NCBI GenBank assembly: GCA_015655975.1
Contig: DVEP01000040.1
Location: 31,986-95,985, forward strand
Length of the DNA stretch: 64,000 nt
From: Eubacterium sp.
GTDB lineage: Bacteria; Bacillota; Clostridia; Oscillospirales; Acutalibacteraceae
Direction of reading: 5' to 3'
Each line of letters begins with the position of its first letter. Position 1 is the stretch's first letter. Under the pieces are notes generated by a model. It worked only from the letters and a program-made list of their open reading frames with translations. It was not told the origin of the DNA and did not search any database. This document shows positions 1 to 9,098 of this stretch, in pieces. The translations under genes and the position numbers were made by a program.

Positions 1-1
1 A

Positions 2-1669
2 AAATTGACGCGCTCAAATCCAAATCCATACGACAGTGAGCCGTATTACAATTTAGGTTTGTCTTTGTTCTATCAAAACAAATTTGACGAAAGTTACGAC
101 GCTTTTTATAAATCTGCTTGGAGCAATGCATGTCAGGAGTCGGCTTTTTATTTTCTTGCTTGTATTTCTGCAAGAAACGGCGAATACGACACTGCGCTTG
201 AGCATGTTGAAAATGCTATTATAAAAAACGGCAGAAACTATAAAGCACGCAATCTTAAAGCTCTTATTTTGCTTAAACTCGGTAAAAATGACGAGGCTGT
301 TGCAATTGCAAAAGAAACAAATATTCTTGACCCTATTGACTTTGTAAGTCGCAGAATTTTGGGCGAAAAACTTCAAATGCGCGTTGATACTGCTATCGAA
401 ATTGCGCTTGAATATAAGACGGGCGGATTTTATGAAGAAGCAGTTGAACTGTTGCTTGAATCAAATTCAGATTATCCTCTTGTACATTATCATCTTGCTG
501 ATTTATATAGAATTATCGGCAATCAGGAAAAATCGCAATACCATCTTGCTCAGGCAGAAAAAGCAGACAGTTATCTTTGCTTCCCGCACAGACTTGACGA
601 TATGGTTGTTCTTGAAAGTGCATTGCGTGAAACAGACGATAACGCTATGGCAAACTATTATCTCGGCTGTCTTTATTATGATAAAAAACGATATGATGAG
701 GCGATTGAATGTTGGGAAAACACAACTGCAAAAAATTCAAAATTTCCAACGGCATATCGTAACCTTGCGCTTGCATATTACAATAAAAAATTTGATGAAA
801 AGTCAGCGGTAAAAGCTCTTGAAACAGCATTCAGTCTCGACAAAACAGACGCCCGCGTTTTAATGGAACTTGACCAACTCTACAAAAAAACTCAAGTACC
901 TGTAAAAGACAGACTTTCATTTTTACAAAACTATTCAGAACTCGTTGATTTTCGAGACGATTTATATACCGAGTATGTAACTCTTTTAAATCTCAACGGT
1001 AAGTACGAAGACGCGCTGAATTGTCTTATGTCTCACAGTTTTCATCCGTGGGAAGGCGGAGAGGGCAAAGCGCCTACGCAATATATTGCTTCTCTTTGCT
1101 CTTTGGCAAAGTTTGAATTTGACAATAACGAACCCGAAAAAGCTATTTCACTTTTAAATCGTACATTTGAATATCCTCACAATTTAGGTGAAGGTAAACT
1201 TTACGGAGCACAGGAAAATCTGCAAAACTATTTGCTCGGGCTTGCTTATGAAAAGATGAACAACTCAATCAAGGCAAACGAGTGTTTTGAAAAAGCATCT
1301 TTGGGACTTTCCGAGCCTCAAAGCGCTATGTATTATAATGACCAACCGCCTGAAACAATTTTCTGTCAGGGACTCGCTTTGCTTAAACTCGGCAGAAAAG
1401 ATGAAGCAAATGTTCGATTTGATAAACTTATTTCTTATGCGGAAAAACATATAGATGACAATGTTAAAATAGATTATTTTGCGGTATCGCTTCCTGATTT
1501 TCTTGTCTTTGATGAAAATTTGAACAAGAAAAATAAAGTTCACTGTTTGTTTATGAAAGCACTCGGTCTGCTTGGAAAAGGCGAAAACTCTACAGAAACA
1601 TTTGACAATGTTTTTTCACTTGACAACTGCCATTTTGCAGCAAACTTATACAAAATACTCTTTTTCTGA
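2..1669 (+). CDS. DUF5107/TPR protein, 5' end outside the window
   Basis: This is the C-terminal part of a tetratricopeptide-repeat protein. The reading frame is open to the window edge, and the TTG at 5 is an internal Leu (K-L-T-R-S-N-P-N-P), not a start. The helical repeats run through the whole visible 555 residues. Phrases such as NPNPYDSEPYYNLGL, FHPWEGGEGK and YPHNLGEGKLYG match the C-terminal half of DUF5107 proteins as I know them; their N-terminal sugar-binding-like DUF5107 domain would lie to the left. Such proteins often sit beside glycosidase genes in Firmicutes, but their molecular role is not established. The next gene starts 16 nt downstream, so it heads or joins carbohydrate island A. 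No signal peptide can be judged because the start is missing. Confidence 0.85.
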   Translation, partial: KLTRSNPNPYDSEPYYNLGLSLFYQNKFDESYDAFYKSAWSNACQESAFYFLACISARNGEYDTALEHVENAIIKNGRNYKARNLKALILLKLGKNDEAVAIAKETNILDPIDFVSRRILGEKLQMRVDTAIEIALEYKTGGFYEEAVELLLESNSDYPLVHYHLADLYRIIGNQEKSQYHLAQAEKADSYLCFPHRLDDMVVLESALRETDDNAMANYYLGCLYYDKKRYDEAIECWENTTAKNSKFPTAYRNLALAYYNKKFDEKSAVKALETAFSLDKTDARVLMELDQLYKKTQVPVKDRLSFLQNYSELVDFRDDLYTEYVTLLNLNGKYEDALNCLMSHSFHPWEGGEGKAPTQYIASLCSLAKFEFDNNEPEKAISLLNRTFEYPHNLGEGKLYGAQENLQNYLLGLAYEKMNNSIKANECFEKASLGLSEPQSAMYYNDQPPETIFCQGLALLKLGRKDEANVRFDKLISYAEKHIDDNVKIDYFAVSLPDFLVFDENLNKKNKVHCLFMKALGLLGKGENSTETFDNVFSLDNCHFAANLYKILFF

Positions 1670-1685
1670 TTAAGGGGAATTATTT

Positions 1686-3602
1686 ATGAAAAACAGTAAA
1701 ATAGAATTAAAAGTAAATGAATTGACCGGCGACTATGAAGTTGTACATAAAGGCTTTTCATGGGTTAGCGACGGAAGAGCACCATATATAATCATTCGTA
1801 AAAAAGTCGGAAATAAATATATCAGTACATACCGAACACTTTTTTCAGCAATGAAGAAAAATTTTGAATATTCAAAATCTAAAATTGTAACAAAACTTTC
1901 GGGATATATAGCTTTTGGCAAAGTTCTTGATTTTACTTTGATTTTAACTGCAAAGATTACAAATGAAAATACTGTTGAATTTTCAATTAAAGCAGAAAAT
2001 GAAACCGGTTTTGATATTCAGTCAGTTTACTTTCCGGCGCCTTTCAATTCAAAGAAAAAAGGTCAGTATTCATACCATGTTGACGCGATGCGTCAGGGAT
2101 TTATTTTGCCTGACGGATATAAAAAGAATTTTCTTTCAACTTTTGGTTTTGCAAACTATATCAGGAAAATTAATACAGGCGATTGCTATATGCCGATTTG
2201 GGGCAGGGTGTGCGACGGACATACATTTACTGCTATTGTCGATACGCCTTATGATGCCTGTATGTTTTCAGCTTTCGGAAAACACGGCGCGTTTGTCAAC
2301 TCTGTTCATTGGTTGTCATCTCTCGGTAAACTTTCATACGAAAGAAAGATAAAGTTTATTTTTCACGAGAAAGGCGACTATAATACCGTTGCAAAAGATT
2401 ACAGACAATATCTTATTGATAACGGACAGTTCGTTTCGATAGATGATAAAATCAAGAAAAACAACAACATAAAAAAACTTATCGGCTGTCCTGTTCTGCA
2501 TCATAAAATTTATTCAAAAATAAATGAAAAATCTAAGTTTTACGATAAAAACGGTACAAACGAAATTTTGTATGCTACATTTTACGAGCGTGCAAAACAG
2601 ATGCAAAAATTCAAAGAATGCGGTCTTGATAAACTCTATATTCATACTGACGGTTGGGGAAAAGAAGGTTACGACAATATTCATCCGTACATTCTTCCGC
2701 CGTGCGAAGAAGCAGGCGGTTGGGATGGTTTGAAAGAGTTTGCGAAAGTCAGCAGAGATTTAGGCTATATATTTGCTCTGCATGACCAATATCGAGATTT
2801 TTATTATTCTTCACCTGTTTTTGATATAAATAAGGCTGTTACAAAAATTGACGGTTCACACCCATATTGCTCAATTTGGGACGGCGGTGAACATACTTTC
2901 CTTTGTTCTTCTCAAGCCCTTGAATTTGTGAAGAAAACATATGCAGAACTCGAGGAAAACGGTATAGATGTTCAGGGTGCATATCTTGATGTTTTTTCTG
3001 TAATGAACGGCGATGAGTGCTTTAATCCGAAACATAAAGTTACAAGAGAAGAAAGCATAAAACATCGTGCCGAATGTTTTGATTATCTAAATGATAAAGG
3101 TATGATTATGTCGTCTGAAGAACCGGCAATGCAGTTGCTGAACCATCTGGCTCTTGTTCATCACGGACCGTTTACACTGAGACCGCAGGTGGACGGTCAG
3201 GCGGTCGGAATACCCGTTCCTTTAGGCAGTTTGGTATTTCATGATTGTATAATGATTCCTTGGGATTGGTGGAATAACTGGGGCATACCGAAAGGCGACA
3301 GCGGTAGTTTGTATTGCGTTTTGAATGCAGGTATGCCGTACTTTCACCCATATATAGAAGAAAATACAAAAATAGGCAATGACAATCGTTCTGCCGATAC
3401 AAGTATGCTCTCGGATGATGAGTTGAAAAAAGAAATCAATCGTGTTAAAGTCCTTTCAAACTTACAGGAGAAACTATATAATAAAGAAATGGTTAAGCAC
3501 GAATTTATAGGCTCTTACAGACGACAAAAAACAACTTATTCGGACGGAACAACAGTTACGGTAGATTTAGACTCTGATACTTATGAAATAGGAGTTTTAT
3601 GA
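1686..3602 (+). CDS. Putative TIM-barrel glycosidase, GH101/GH129-like
   Basis: A 638-residue protein without a signal peptide, so probably cytoplasmic. Residues 1-250 look like a beta-sandwich. Residues 270-560 look like a (beta/alpha)8 barrel with the strand motifs KLYIHTDGWG, GYIFALHDQYRD, GAYLDVFSVM (Asp435) and MIMSSEEP (Glu478/479). The spacing of an Asp at the end of one strand and a Glu on the next resembles GH101/GH129 alpha-N-acetylgalactosaminidases and the DUF5696-type proteins related to them, so Asp435 and Glu478 are my candidate nucleophile and acid/base. The family is inferred from motif resemblance only. The stop overlaps the start of the GH95 fucosidase (ATGA), pointing to translational coupling and a shared glycan target. 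Confidence 0.6.
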   Translation: MKNSKIELKVNELTGDYEVVHKGFSWVSDGRAPYIIIRKKVGNKYISTYRTLFSAMKKNFEYSKSKIVTKLSGYIAFGKVLDFTLILTAKITNENTVEFSIKAENETGFDIQSVYFPAPFNSKKKGQYSYHVDAMRQGFILPDGYKKNFLSTFGFANYIRKINTGDCYMPIWGRVCDGHTFTAIVDTPYDACMFSAFGKHGAFVNSVHWLSSLGKLSYERKIKFIFHEKGDYNTVAKDYRQYLIDNGQFVSIDDKIKKNNNIKKLIGCPVLHHKIYSKINEKSKFYDKNGTNEILYATFYERAKQMQKFKECGLDKLYIHTDGWGKEGYDNIHPYILPPCEEAGGWDGLKEFAKVSRDLGYIFALHDQYRDFYYSSPVFDINKAVTKIDGSHPYCSIWDGGEHTFLCSSQALEFVKKTYAELEENGIDVQGAYLDVFSVMNGDECFNPKHKVTREESIKHRAECFDYLNDKGMIMSSEEPAMQLLNHLALVHHGPFTLRPQVDGQAVGIPVPLGSLVFHDCIMIPWDWWNNWGIPKGDSGSLYCVLNAGMPYFHPYIEENTKIGNDNRSADTSMLSDDELKKEINRVKVLSNLQEKLYNKEMVKHEFIGSYRRQKTTYSDGTTVTVDLDSDTYEIGVL

Positions 3603-5824
3603 TGCATTATATAAAGTATAATAAACCGGCAAAAGTTTGGCGTGAGGCGTTACCGCTCGGCAATGGTTTTATGGGAGCTATGGTTTATGGCTCGCTGAAA
3701 AATGAAAAAATATGCTTCAATGACGGAACTTTGTGGTCGGGCTATCCTAAAGATTACAATAGAAAAACAAGTTATGAAAGTCTTCAAAAAGTACGAAAAC
3801 TTATTTTTGACGGTAAAAATGCAGAGGCGGACGCTGTTTGTGAAAGTGAACTTACCGGATTTTACAGCGAAGCATTTATGCCGCTCGGAGAAGTTTCTTT
3901 AAAATTCAGCGGAGTTTGCAAAACAAACTATTCAAGGTGTTTAAATCTTTCAAACGCAGTGCACACAGTGAAATCGTCAGGTTGTACAGTCGAAACATTT
4001 TGTTCAAATCCCGACAAAATAGCAGTGTACAGAATAAAAACAGTTGAGCCTTTTTCTGTAAAAATCAGAGCAAAAAGCAAGTTGAAGTATGAAGTACGCG
4101 CAGATGATAACAATTTGTTTCTTGTCGGAAACGCACCGGACTATGCTGCACCTAACTATTTGAGAAGTGAACTTCGTCCCATTCGTTACAATGAGAAAAA
4201 GGGAATGGCTTTCTGTTTGCAAACACAAGTCAGCACAAACGGTCAGGTTGTTATCAAGAATAACTGTATCGCAGTGAAAAATGCAACGGAAATGATTTTG
4301 TATTTTGCTACTGCAACAGGTTTTAAAAACTTTGATGAAATGCCTGAAATTGACAGAAACAAGGTAATGAAAAAGTGCAAGACTGCTTTAAATTCCGTAA
4401 ATAAAGATTACAATGAACTTAAAGTCCGTCATATTGAAGACTATTCTTCTCTTTATAACAATCAAAGCGTGTCATTTAACTGCGACAACAACTTATCGAC
4501 AGATGTTTTGCTCAAGTCGGTTAAAAAGGGTGCAGATGAAAGAGCGCTCAGCGAACTGCTTTACAATTACGGAAAGTATATGATTGTTTCAGGCAGCAGA
4601 AAGGGCGGTCAGCCTCTCAATCTTCAGGGAATTTGGAACAATTCCGTTCGCCCGCCTTGGAGCAGCAACTATACTGTCAATATTAATACTCAAATGAACT
4701 ATTGGTCAGCGTCACGCTCGGGTTTGTCAGACTGCATTGAACCTCTTGTTAAAATGGTATATGAAGTTTTACAAAACGGCAGAAAAACTGCAAAGATAAA
4801 TTACGGCTGCAGCGGTTTTGCCTGCAATCATAATGTTGACCTTTGGCGTAAAACCCCTCCTGTCAAAGGAGGCGCAAACTATATGTTTGCTCCGTTGTGC
4901 GGCGTGTGGCTTTCAAATGAACTGTATTCGCACTGTCAAAACGGTTTTCTCGAAAAATATGAAGATAAAATAAAAGAAATTGTAACAGAAGCGGCTCGTT
5001 TCTGCTGTGATTTTCTCGTTCTTTACAATGATGAATATGTAGTTTGTCCTTCGGCTTCGCCTGAAAATGTTTTTACAAAAAACGGTAAAAACTGTAAACT
5101 TGACTACGCGTCTGCTTTTGATATGGGTCTTGTCAAACAAGCGTTTAAAAATGCTCTTGAATTTTCCGATGACTGTAAACTGAAAGATGAAATAAAAGAA
5201 AAAACACCGTTTTTGTATGCTTTTAAAGAAGAAAAAAACGGCATTTGCGAGTGGCACAAAGAGTTTGAAACACGAGAAAAAGGACATCGTCATTTTTCTC
5301 CGCTGTACGCTTTTTATCCTGCAAATGTTATTTCATATTATTCAGACAGCGAAAAAAGAGAATGGGTAAGAAGGTTATTTCATTACAGAATTGACAATTC
5401 AAAACAATACATAGGCTGGTCTGCCGCTTGGGCAATTTGTCTTTCGGCAAGATTGAGAGAAAGCGATACTGCACAAAAAGTAGTTCGCAGTATGTTAAGC
5501 CACTCTGTATTCAAAAACCTTTTCTGCGTTCATCCTCCGTTTTATTTTCAAATTGACGGAAATCTCGGATTTGTAGCAGGGATTAATGAAATGCTTGTTA
5601 CCGAAGAAAACGGAGTAACAGAGTTGCTTGCGGCTTTACCTTCAAATTTCGGCGAGTCGGGTGAAGTTGAAAACATGGTAGTAAACGGTGCTAAAATCAG
5701 TTTTAAATGGAAAAACGGATTGGTTACCGAAATGCACAGCGATAAACCTGTAAATGTTCTTAACAAACATCTTGATGAAAATGTTGTTAAGAATGAAAAT
5801 ATAACTGTAAAAGGGGAAATGTAA
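3599..5824 (+). CDS. GH95 alpha-L-fucosidase
   Basis: A 741-residue glycoside hydrolase of family GH95, which removes alpha-1,2-linked (sometimes alpha-1,3 or L-galactosyl) fucose by inversion. The N-terminal beta-sandwich opens with the typical ALPLGNGFMGAMVYG and the NDGTLWSG motif. The (alpha/alpha)6 barrel carries QGIWNN and the Asn pair in VNINTQMNYW (N361, N363) that activates the catalytic water. The acid is Glu489 in CPSASPEN, and Asp653 lies in QIDGN. All residues expected for an active enzyme are present and the length is normal. There is no signal peptide, so it acts on imported oligosaccharides. The start overlaps the preceding stop; an ATG three bases on (3602) is equally possible. 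Confidence 0.93.
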   Translation: MMHYIKYNKPAKVWREALPLGNGFMGAMVYGSLKNEKICFNDGTLWSGYPKDYNRKTSYESLQKVRKLIFDGKNAEADAVCESELTGFYSEAFMPLGEVSLKFSGVCKTNYSRCLNLSNAVHTVKSSGCTVETFCSNPDKIAVYRIKTVEPFSVKIRAKSKLKYEVRADDNNLFLVGNAPDYAAPNYLRSELRPIRYNEKKGMAFCLQTQVSTNGQVVIKNNCIAVKNATEMILYFATATGFKNFDEMPEIDRNKVMKKCKTALNSVNKDYNELKVRHIEDYSSLYNNQSVSFNCDNNLSTDVLLKSVKKGADERALSELLYNYGKYMIVSGSRKGGQPLNLQGIWNNSVRPPWSSNYTVNINTQMNYWSASRSGLSDCIEPLVKMVYEVLQNGRKTAKINYGCSGFACNHNVDLWRKTPPVKGGANYMFAPLCGVWLSNELYSHCQNGFLEKYEDKIKEIVTEAARFCCDFLVLYNDEYVVCPSASPENVFTKNGKNCKLDYASAFDMGLVKQAFKNALEFSDDCKLKDEIKEKTPFLYAFKEEKNGICEWHKEFETREKGHRHFSPLYAFYPANVISYYSDSEKREWVRRLFHYRIDNSKQYIGWSAAWAICLSARLRESDTAQKVVRSMLSHSVFKNLFCVHPPFYFQIDGNLGFVAGINEMLVTEENGVTELLAALPSNFGESGEVENMVVNGAKISFKWKNGLVTEMHSDKPVNVLNKHLDENVVKNENITVKGEM

Positions 5825-5825
5825 G

Positions 5826-6875
5826 TTGAAAAAAGGTATGAAGATATTTATATCTGTTTTACTTGTTTTAGCAATTATAGGGGGTATTGCAACTTTGGGC
5901 GTTACTTTTTACGGCAAAAAATATGTGCGTTCTGATGATACGGCTTTTTCTGTATTGCAGATAACAGATGTGCATATTTTAAATGATGAGAAAAAAGATG
6001 CAAAAGCGTTTAAAACCATTACTGCTATGGTTGATACTGCTAAACCCGATATGATTGTTGTTACAGGTGATATTACAAGCGAAAAAGAAAACTATACTGC
6101 GTTTAAAACTTTTTGTACTTTTATGGAAAAGTTCAAGATTCCATGGGCGTTTACATTCGGCAATCATGAAGGACTGGATATTAAGTATGAACCGAATGAA
6201 GTGTTGGACCCTGAAAAAATCGCAGATAAACAGACTCTCAACGACTACCTTGAATCGCTTGAATATTGTATATACGAACGCGGAGATGAAAATGTAGACG
6301 GTATGGGCAATTATTACTACACTGTTCGTGATGACAGCGATAATGCTTTAATGTCTTTAATTTTTATGGACTCAAACAGTTATGACAGTGTAAACGAAGG
6401 CTACGACCATTTTCATGACAATCAGGTAAATTGGTATGAAAATACAGTTAAGAAAATAGCCAAGGAAGAAAACGGTGATGAAAACAAAGTTGTTCCTTCG
6501 CTTGCATTCTTTCATGTTCCTATGCAGGAATTTATGACTGCATATGATGAAGCAAAGGGTACGGACAATCGACTTTTTGGTTTTCGATTTTTTAATGAAA
6601 ACGGAACACCTGCCGTTGACGACCAAATGTTTGAAACAATGCTTGAACTCGGTTCGACAAAAGGTTGTTTTGTAGGACACGACCATATGAACAATTTTTC
6701 TGTGAATTACAAAGGAATAAGGCTCACTTACGGACTTTCGTGCGACCACAATATTTATTTGACTCCGTTCAGAGGCGGAACTCTGATTAATATAAAAAAC
6801 GACGGCACTTTTACTACACAAAGTTTAATTCGCCATCGTGGTCAAAATACTATAACATTCTGCAAAGAACAGTAA
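5826..6875 (+). CDS. Membrane-anchored metallophosphoesterase
   Basis: A 349-residue calcineurin-like metallophosphoesterase. It starts at a TTG one base after the fucosidase stop. Residues 4-30 form one hydrophobic segment, giving a signal anchor with the enzyme outside. Metal-ligand motifs are in order: ITDVH, VTGDI, FGNHE, and near the C terminus FVGHDH. The overall pattern resembles the purple-acid-phosphatase-like DCR2/PAP29 group. The substrate is unknown. Its place as the last gene of a glycosidase operon suggests it could dephosphorylate a glycan or nucleotide sugar outside the membrane, but that is inference. A strong intrinsic terminator follows about 100 nt downstream. Confidence 0.85.
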   Translation: MKKGMKIFISVLLVLAIIGGIATLGVTFYGKKYVRSDDTAFSVLQITDVHILNDEKKDAKAFKTITAMVDTAKPDMIVVTGDITSEKENYTAFKTFCTFMEKFKIPWAFTFGNHEGLDIKYEPNEVLDPEKIADKQTLNDYLESLEYCIYERGDENVDGMGNYYYTVRDDSDNALMSLIFMDSNSYDSVNEGYDHFHDNQVNWYENTVKKIAKEENGDENKVVPSLAFFHVPMQEFMTAYDEAKGTDNRLFGFRFFNENGTPAVDDQMFETMLELGSTKGCFVGHDHMNNFSVNYKGIRLTYGLSCDHNIYLTPFRGGTLINIKNDGTFTTQSLIRHRGQNTITFCKEQ

Positions 6876-6975
6876 TAGTTCTTAATAAATGCATAATCAA
6901 TATGAAATTTTATATCTGATATATCTGATTTTTTGCATTAGATATAATACATTTGTATAGTATATTTTTTAGTTT

Positions 6976-7005
6976 TAAAGAACTTGTTTGCGCAAGTTCT
7001 TTTTT
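6976..7005 (+). terminator. Intrinsic terminator closing island A
   Basis: A perfect 9-bp inverted repeat, AAGAACTTG (6978-6986) and CAAGTTCTT (6993-7001), has a 6-nt loop and runs into a T tract. It ends the DUF5107-GH-GH95-phosphatase transcript. The rest of the 6,876-7,114 interval is AT-rich and shows no gene. Confidence 0.85.
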
Positions 7006-7114
7006 ACTATTTATTATTTTTACTTAACTTAGTAATAAATAACTTACTTACTATAACTTTTTTAACATATTTTAGATATTTGTTTACAAAAATATTACAA
7101 GATAATACAAAAAA

Positions 7115-7143
7115 TTGCAAAAATACTAAAAAAAATGTATTAT
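7115..7143 (+). promoter_or_regulatory. Sigma-A-type promoter of xpt
   Basis: TTGCAA at 7115-7120, a 17-nt spacer, and TATTAT at 7138-7143. Transcription would start near 7150, downstream of the ATG at 7135, which supports 7174 as the real start codon. The leader would be only about 25 nt, too short for a guanine riboswitch. Confidence 0.6.
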
Positions 7144-7173
7144 ACCTTTGTAAAAAAGATTAGAGGGTTTTGT

Positions 7174-7752
7174 ATGGACTTATTAAAAAATAAAATCATT
7201 GCAGAAGGCGAAGTATATGAAGGGAATATATTAAAAGTTGACTCTTTTTTAAATCATCAAATAGATGTTCCTTTTATGGCAGAAGTCGGTAAAGAATTCT
7301 ATCGTTTATATAAAGATTGCGGTATAAATAAAATTTTAACGATTGAAGCGTCCGGTATAGGCGTTGGATGTATGGCTGCTCAGTTTTTTAATTGTCCGCT
7401 TGTTTTTGCTAAAAAAACTAAGTCAAAAAATATTGCGGGGGAAGTTTACACTTCAAAAGTAGCTTCATTTACGCATGGTACAACTTATGATATTATAGTT
7501 TCCAAGAAGTTTTTAAATGAGGGCGACAAAGTTCTCATTGTTGACGATTTTCTTGCACTCGGAAACGCGCTTAACGGTTTGATTGAACTGGTCGATAATA
7601 GCGGCGCAACACTTGCTGGCTGCGGAATAGTCATCGAAAAAGGGTATCAGCACGGCGGAGACAAATTACGAGAGCAGGGAATTCGTGTAGAGTCACTTGC
7701 AATTGTTGAAGATATGAATCACGAAACGGGTAAAATAACTTTCAGAGAATAA
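7174..7752 (+). CDS. xpt: Xanthine phosphoribosyltransferase
   Basis: A type I phosphoribosyltransferase of 192 residues that converts xanthine and PRPP to XMP in purine salvage. The PRPP-binding loop is VLIVDDFLALGNAL, and an ITIEASGIG-like segment (here LTIEASGIGVG) is typical of XPT. I start it at ATG 7174, which has AGAGGG eight bases upstream. An in-frame ATG at 7135 lies upstream of the predicted transcription start and would add 13 residues not found in the family. The next gene is a purine-type nucleoside-binding lipoprotein, so salvage and uptake are neighbours. Confidence 0.92.
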   Translation: MDLLKNKIIAEGEVYEGNILKVDSFLNHQIDVPFMAEVGKEFYRLYKDCGINKILTIEASGIGVGCMAAQFFNCPLVFAKKTKSKNIAGEVYTSKVASFTHGTTYDIIVSKKFLNEGDKVLIVDDFLALGNALNGLIELVDNSGATLAGCGIVIEKGYQHGGDKLREQGIRVESLAIVEDMNHETGKITFRE

Positions 7753-7760
7753 ATTTGTAA

Positions 7761-7781
7761 TTAGAGGCTTTTGCCTTTTAA
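7761..7781 (+). terminator. Weak hairpin between xpt and the binding lipoprotein gene
   Basis: AGAGGC (7763-7768), a TTTT loop, then GCCTTT (7773-7778) followed by TTAAT. The stem is short (4-5 bp) and the T tract modest. It may be a partial terminator letting some xpt transcription read into the transporter genes. Confidence 0.4.
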
Positions 7782-7809
7782 TAATTATTATTTAAGGAGG
7801 AACAGTTAA

Positions 7810-8967
7810 ATGAAACTTTCCAAAAAACTCATTGCCATCTTAATGGCGGTTGTTCTTGCAGTTGTATGTGTTGCTTGTTCTTCAGGCACAACAGACAAAG
7901 AAGACAAAAAAGGTGAATTGACTGCTGACACAATTAAGATTGGCGTTCTTCACATTACAAGTAAAGATGATACTTCAGGCTACACTGCTGCACACCAAGC
8001 AGGTATTGTAGGTATGATGAAAGAACTCAACATTCCTGAAGAAAATGTTATCATCAAAGACAATGTTGCTGACACAGACACAACTCTCACAAAACAATCT
8101 CTTCAGGAACTTGTTGAAGCAGGATGTAATATCATTTTCGCTACAAGTTACAACTATATGACAACTGTTGATGAATTTGCAAAACAGTATCCTGAAATCA
8201 TTTTCTCTCACTGCTCGGGTTCACTCAGCAATGATTCAAACTTCAACAACTATTTCGGAAGAATTAACGAAGCTCGTTACCTTTCAGGTGTAGTTGCAGG
8301 TCTTAAAGCAAAAGAATTGAACAATCCTGTTCTTGGATATGTTGCTGCTATGGACGATACAAACGCTGAAGTTACAGGCGGTATAAATGCATTCCTTCTC
8401 GGCGCTCAATCTGTATATCCGGAGTGCACTCTTAAAGTTTCTGTTACAGGCGAATGGTACAACCCTGAAAAAGAAGGAAAATCTGCTCAAGCGCTTATTG
8501 ACGCAGGTTGTTCTGTAATTTCTCAGCATTGCGACTCAGATACAACACAAACAACTATTGCAAAAGCAAACGAAAACGGCAAAAAAGTATTTGGTGTAGG
8601 TTACAACTCAGACATGGTACCTGCTGCTCCTTCTACTTGCCTCACTTCTCCTATTTGGAATTGGAATGTTTACTATACAGCAGCTGTTCAGTGGGTTCTT
8701 GACGGTAAAGCTTGGAAAGATTTCGGCAACTACTACGAAGGTATGAATAAAGGTCTTGTGGATATTTCTCCTATCAATGAAAAAGCAGTTGCAGACGGCA
8801 CAGCTGAAGCTATTGAAGAAGCTAAAAAAGGTATTGTTGACGGAACAACAGTTATCTTTAATAAGGATGTTGAAAAAGCAGACGGTACAAAATTAGGACA
8901 CGATTTGACTGACAAAGAAATTGCTCAGGAAATGACCTACTATGTAAAAGGTGTTTCAACATTATAA
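7810..8967 (+). CDS. BMP-family nucleoside-binding lipoprotein
   Basis: A 385-residue substrate-binding protein of the BmpA/PnrA/Med family for an ABC importer. A lipoprotein signal peptide ends in the lipobox VCVAC (Cys at about residue 23). The mature part has the family pattern: IKIGVLH, a LVEAGCNIIFATSYNYM segment, FSHCSG, and GVGYNSDM near the hinge. Known relatives bind purine nucleosides, and xpt next door fits that. It has an excellent ribosome site (AAGGAGG, 11 bases upstream). A large stem-loop between it and the ATPase gene probably lets this gene be expressed more highly than the membrane components, as is usual for binding proteins. Confidence 0.92.
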   Translation: MKLSKKLIAILMAVVLAVVCVACSSGTTDKEDKKGELTADTIKIGVLHITSKDDTSGYTAAHQAGIVGMMKELNIPEENVIIKDNVADTDTTLTKQSLQELVEAGCNIIFATSYNYMTTVDEFAKQYPEIIFSHCSGSLSNDSNFNNYFGRINEARYLSGVVAGLKAKELNNPVLGYVAAMDDTNAEVTGGINAFLLGAQSVYPECTLKVSVTGEWYNPEKEGKSAQALIDAGCSVISQHCDSDTTQTTIAKANENGKKVFGVGYNSDMVPAAPSTCLTSPIWNWNVYYTAAVQWVLDGKAWKDFGNYYEGMNKGLVDISPINEKAVADGTAEAIEEAKKGIVDGTTVIFNKDVEKADGTKLGHDLTDKEIAQEMTYYVKGVSTL

Positions 8968-8980
8968 TTTTATTTAATAA

Positions 8981-9004
8981 GTGGGACACAATTTTGTGTC
9001 CCAC
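8981..9004 (+). repeat. Perfect 24-bp palindrome after the lipoprotein gene
   Basis: The arm GTGGGACACA is followed without interruption through AATT to its reverse complement. No T run follows, so it is better read as an mRNA-stabilising or processing stem-loop, or a leaky terminator, between the abundant binding protein and the ATPase. It sits in the 131-nt gap 8,968-9,098. Confidence 0.75.
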
Positions 9005-9014
9005 TGTTTCTGCG

Positions 9015-9069
9015 TAATGCTCAGCAGAAAATATAGACCGTATTTTTCTGTGTTTTGTGCTGAGCATTA
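9015..9069 (+). repeat. Second inverted repeat upstream of the ABC ATPase gene
   Basis: TAATGCTCAGCA (9015-9026) is repeated inverted, without mismatch, at 9058-9069. Inside it, CAGAAAAT can pair with ATTTTTCTG, giving a long imperfect stem. It ends 30 nt before the ATPase start codon, so it could affect transcript processing or translation. It matches no riboswitch I recognise. Confidence 0.6.
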
Positions 9070-9098
9070 AACGGTAATTTATATTAGGATGTGTATTT

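Noticed and set aside
6372..6821. 149-codon open frame opposite the metallophosphatase
   Set aside because: Shadow of a real gene; no ribosome site and no domain pattern.
7135..7173. ATG at 7135 as start of xpt
   Set aside because: It lies upstream of the predicted transcription start (about 7150), has no ribosome site and would add 13 residues not seen in the family.
8981..9004. Palindrome as an ordinary rho-independent terminator
   Set aside because: The stem is strong but no T run follows on either strand, and genes of the same transporter continue downstream.
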